Source of the DNA: Plasmodium relictum
Taxonomy: Eukaryota > Apicomplexa > Aconoidasida > Haemosporida > Plasmodiidae
Assembly: GCF_900005765.1 (NCBI RefSeq)
Contig: NC_041687.1
Location: forward strand, 1,426,001 to 1,490,000
Direction of reading: 5' to 3'
DNA length: 64,000 nt
Positions 62,101-64,000 of this stretch are shown here, piece by piece. The translations under genes were made by a program, and so were the position numbers. How positions within the stretch are numbered: position 1 is the first letter of the stretch; every line of letters begins with the position of its first letter. A model generated the notes under the pieces. That model ran no database searches. It had not been told where the DNA came from and was given only the letters and a program-made list of their open reading frames with translations.

Positions 62101-64000
62101 TTTAAATTTTTTAGCTTTTCTTGAAATTTATCAATGTCATCCTTATAAGAATTATAAATATTACTTTTTGAATCATTCATGTTTGTATTATTATTATTTT
62201 TGTTGTAAAAGTTTTTATCAGTATTATTATTATTATTATTATTCTGATTTATCTTTGAAAAATTTGTTGTGTTTATATTTTTGTGACATGTGTTATAAGA
62301 TGTTTCATATGTATCATTTTTTTTTTCTTCTTTATTGTAATTGTTTTTATTTGATTCTTTATCATTCATATTATTTTTTTTATTATTATTGTTTGAGAAT
62401 TTTATATCTTCAATAATTTGTGGGTATATATAATTTGTTTCCTTTTTTTTCTTTTCTTTTTGCCTTTCAATATCATTTAATAACAACTGTTTTGCTTTAA
62501 ATAATCTTTTGAAATGGTTGTTATGTCTTTTCTTTATATCCGCACTAATGTTAATTCCTAATTTATCTGGATGCCACTTTTTTGACAAATTGGAAAATGC
62601 TTGTTTAATTTCTGCAACATTACAATTTTTATTTATATTTAAAATTTGAAAACATGTAGCATTAATTTGTGATTTTAGTTTTTCTTCTTTTTCATCTGGT
62701 TTAATGTTACATTTAATACACATATTTTTATATGTAAGAAGAGCATTTTCATACTCTAATAAGTTTTCATAAGCTTGAATTTGTGTATCAAAAGCATTAA
62801 CATACTTAGGTATGTATTTTAAACAATTATTGCAATTTTCAATTACATCTATCCATTTATTTAAATGCATTAATGTTCTTGCTCTATTATAATATAATTT
62901 TCCAATATTTTCATTCATTGATTTTCCCATTTTTACTGATTCTGACAATTTTATCTGTTTTTCTAATGCCTCTGTGTATAAATCATATGCTACTTCATAC
63001 TTGGAATTTTTATAATTTTCAGCTCCTTTTCCTGCTATATCTAATATATATCCTGATATTAAATCTATTTTTATATCTTCGTTATCAATATAATCTAATG
63101 GAGTTTTATTTTCTGAATTTTTATTAAATATATAATTGTAATTCTTTCCTGATAATTTTAATATCTTTAATACATCTAAGTTCCTTTGCTGTAATACATA
63201 ATGATATATATTATCATTATTTTGGGGATTAATAGGATCTTTAGAAAAATTTAAATACATAGTTGTTACAAAATTTTTCAAGGTATCATTTGCACAGTAA
63301 AACAATGGGTGCTTAATATTGTAATTTATATTTTCATTGGTATTTGAATCATTAACATTAATATTAATTAACTTTGCTTCTTTCTGATTTTGCATTTCAT
63401 TAATTTTCATGTTTGTATCAATCAAACATAAATCAAAAAATTTAAGAAAAAGAGCTTTTTTAATTATTCTTATCCATCGGAAATTATCATATTTTAATGA
63501 CGTTATAAAGATTTTGTATAAATTAAAAATATGCATATTTTTAAAAATTAATAATAAAATAATAGAATTTATCATACAAGCTCTGTCTTTATTTTTATCT
63601 AAATCAGAATCTTCTAATTGTTTTATAATTTCTTTTTCTAATTGTTTAATTGGTAAATCACTTCTTTCTTTTTTTAAACACATATGAATACTTAAAATTT
63701 TTGACTCTGAGATACAGAATTCTTGCAACTGTTTTAATACTTTTTTATGATTGCAAATATCTTTATTTTCTAATAAAAAATTAGATATATAACATCCATA
63801 TATTAGGGATTTTGTTTCTTCATCATATTTTTCTATATTTTTTTCAAAAGTCATTCTCATAGTTTTCATTTTAGAAATAAAATCATCTATTATATTTAAA
63901 TCAATCATTTCACTATTACCATTATAATAAGGAAATTCATATATTGTCACTTCTTTATTTTTTTCATTTATATCCTGACAATTACTTTTAGTATTTATTG
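59139..64000 (-). CDS. Ankyrin-TPR-DnaJ protein, 5' end beyond the window
   Basis: The minus-strand frame stays open from 59139 to the window end. Codon 63950 is GTG, not ATG, and no stop or ATG occurs between it and 64000, so the start lies outside. The N-terminal part is helical. An ankyrin-like repeat follows (about 63080-63240; 'NIYHYVLQQRNLDVLKILK' and 'NKTPLDYI'), then TPR-type helices (about 62680-63050; 'AYDLYTEALEKQIKL', 'KLYYNRARTLMHLNKW'). A J domain (about 62440-62650) carries the HPD motif in 'SNLSKKWHPDKLGIN'. TPR plus J domain is the DNAJC7-like arrangement, so it should present clients to Hsp70. The C-terminal 1,000 or more residues are acidic and then Asn/Lys-rich low complexity. 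The ankyrin part is the least certain. Confidence 0.82.
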   Translation of the reverse strand, partial: INTKSNCQDINEKNKEVTIYEFPYYNGNSEMIDLNIIDDFISKMKTMRMTFEKNIEKYDEETKSLIYGCYISNFLLENKDICNHKKVLKQLQEFCISESKILSIHMCLKKERSDLPIKQLEKEIIKQLEDSDLDKNKDRACMINSIILLLIFKNMHIFNLYKIFITSLKYDNFRWIRIIKKALFLKFFDLCLIDTNMKINEMQNQKEAKLININVNDSNTNENINYNIKHPLFYCANDTLKNFVTTMYLNFSKDPINPQNNDNIYHYVLQQRNLDVLKILKLSGKNYNYIFNKNSENKTPLDYIDNEDIKIDLISGYILDIAGKGAENYKNSKYEVAYDLYTEALEKQIKLSESVKMGKSMNENIGKLYYNRARTLMHLNKWIDVIENCNNCLKYIPKYVNAFDTQIQAYENLLEYENALLTYKNMCIKCNIKPDEKEEKLKSQINATCFQILNINKNCNVAEIKQAFSNLSKKWHPDKLGINISADIKKRHNNHFKRLFKAKQLLLNDIERQKEKKKKETNYIYPQIIEDIKFSNNNNKKNNMNDKESNKNNYNKEEKKNDTYETSYNTCHKNINTTNFSKINQNNNNNNNTDKNFYNKNNNNTNMNDSKSNIYNSYKDDIDKFQEKLKNLNKGNNDNENNKFFNPFPNIFDNKFSNLNNEKIDENFYKKLKEEYEGLSDDELNNLKTKLSNSINNLIQTEINSKREYQELCIKEKTNVIMNARLCILQEIQKALCVRLDKERKLKVIENILKNRNDERSANINKTNSFSKKNDTEEVYEESNNTDKKQNNNYSNIDDRFNIKRSTFENEEIDQQKKEDKNIEVEQEEKKKSREDYKDEKSCEEKKEDEELENNCEKKGCVDDDDNYDNENEEYEEEFGETDEAEQKDNNSNIPYYQEEKDSNNEEDKKKRNKERETFDDEQKKKKVINDYGNSKESKKNKKIKEFKNNNMEDQDKMNELNKIKMDESRSTNSENFKYIDEKNIYHENKEMYEDFQGTEKNNNFFTNITKQLNQPFKYVSVLIKNKKLNENEKNSNENLSEDNFIFINNNNKKESSNSNNNLFYNLNNENFYQEDINEKEGTKNECIISNNKTFEKAINKKGGNNFVHNINYDNKTDSSNNNKKEESSQSPLSEEYNYENFTKNMETEDADNSNKMNSINEDSFYKKKFNINENIIMFPNKNDYFQDNNTIKNDKNFKIGFPNENINEDYFENNSFINLNSSNLHFFDKKQPFKINEKKFYQNEDKEEENINNEDNLINFDNFVKKEERLSSSRISGNNFANKNIDKNNLFNRIISNSSSNLNDSYSEKFTEKHLIYSNDNFNKEKKINKVKDTNIKYTSDNEVINNEKFFNLYNEKKKMNTYESSFFNQNLLSPDSSNNRSNFEKNTSKKKDENAVSFLNYDNKFDNYKNKEANNIYKVDNSNDIKDEKNFNINLNESENNLYQNDNDTINEKLNNNVDSFIYDENKFLNNTSNFYNLNKSYNYETKKFRNSMIFLNENENESENKNIKKMFSGELNSISLNKTFDQKNKFPFIENLEKLKYKNIKGKVKKDENEVIKLKKSCLDKMNTKIELERNKKNESKENGLLKKNSKKNYNDDKQKNVDHSRKSKLKTKDKQ

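Overview
The window is nuclear DNA of a malaria parasite (Plasmodium). By eye it is well over 80% A+T, with noncoding DNA made of poly(dA:dT) and (TA)n tracts. Introns are short (about 70-300 bp) with GT/AG ends. Coding regions favour AAT, AAA and GAA and carry long asparagine runs and lysine-rich low-complexity inserts. Two genes with recognisable products, a dolichol-phosphate-mannose synthase (DPM1) and the alveolin IMC1b, lie close together. From memory of the P. falciparum map this matches a block on chromosome 11, so I infer synteny with that block. The species cannot be fixed from sequence alone; an AT-rich lineage (Laverania or avian-type) fits best.

Layout. 1-248 (-): 5' end of a chromodomain protein. 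2728-4938 (+): Asn-rich protein with a C-terminal CID domain of RPRD1/Rtt103 type. 5353-11374 (-): six-exon, about 1,702-residue helical-repeat protein. 13293-22994 (+): giant protein whose N-terminus keeps a kinesin-motor layout without the P-loop. 25686-34829 (+): second giant low-complexity protein. 36155-36580 (-): small two-exon membrane protein. 37495-40438 (-): coiled-coil protein with a C-terminal PH-like domain. 41376-42798 (+): five-exon PIG-H. 43095-45291 (+): 14-exon gene with microexons. 45599-46321 (-): DPM1. 47141-48523 (+): five-exon OTU protease. 49097-50866 (-): seven-exon PHD-finger protein. 53697-55205 (-): IMC1b. 56390-58510 (+): mitochondrial helical-repeat protein. 59139-64000 (-, start beyond the window): ankyrin-TPR-DnaJ protein.

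The genes do not form one pathway. PIG-H (first step of GPI synthesis) and DPM1 (mannose donor for later steps) serve the same GPI pathway and are separated only by the 14-exon gene. The chromodomain, CID and PHD proteins point to chromatin or transcription. IMC1b belongs to the pellicle skeleton.

The main new observations are: (1) the kinesin-like fold with a lost ATP site in the first giant protein; (2) a roughly 140-residue module shared by the two adjacent giant proteins, suggesting old duplication or exchange; (3) an in-frame, gene-like tail after the stop of the second giant gene; and (4) the 14-exon gene, whose exons of 11, 18, 22 and 31 nt all join in phase. Exon models were spliced by hand from GT/AG sites and phase consistency and have no transcript support here.
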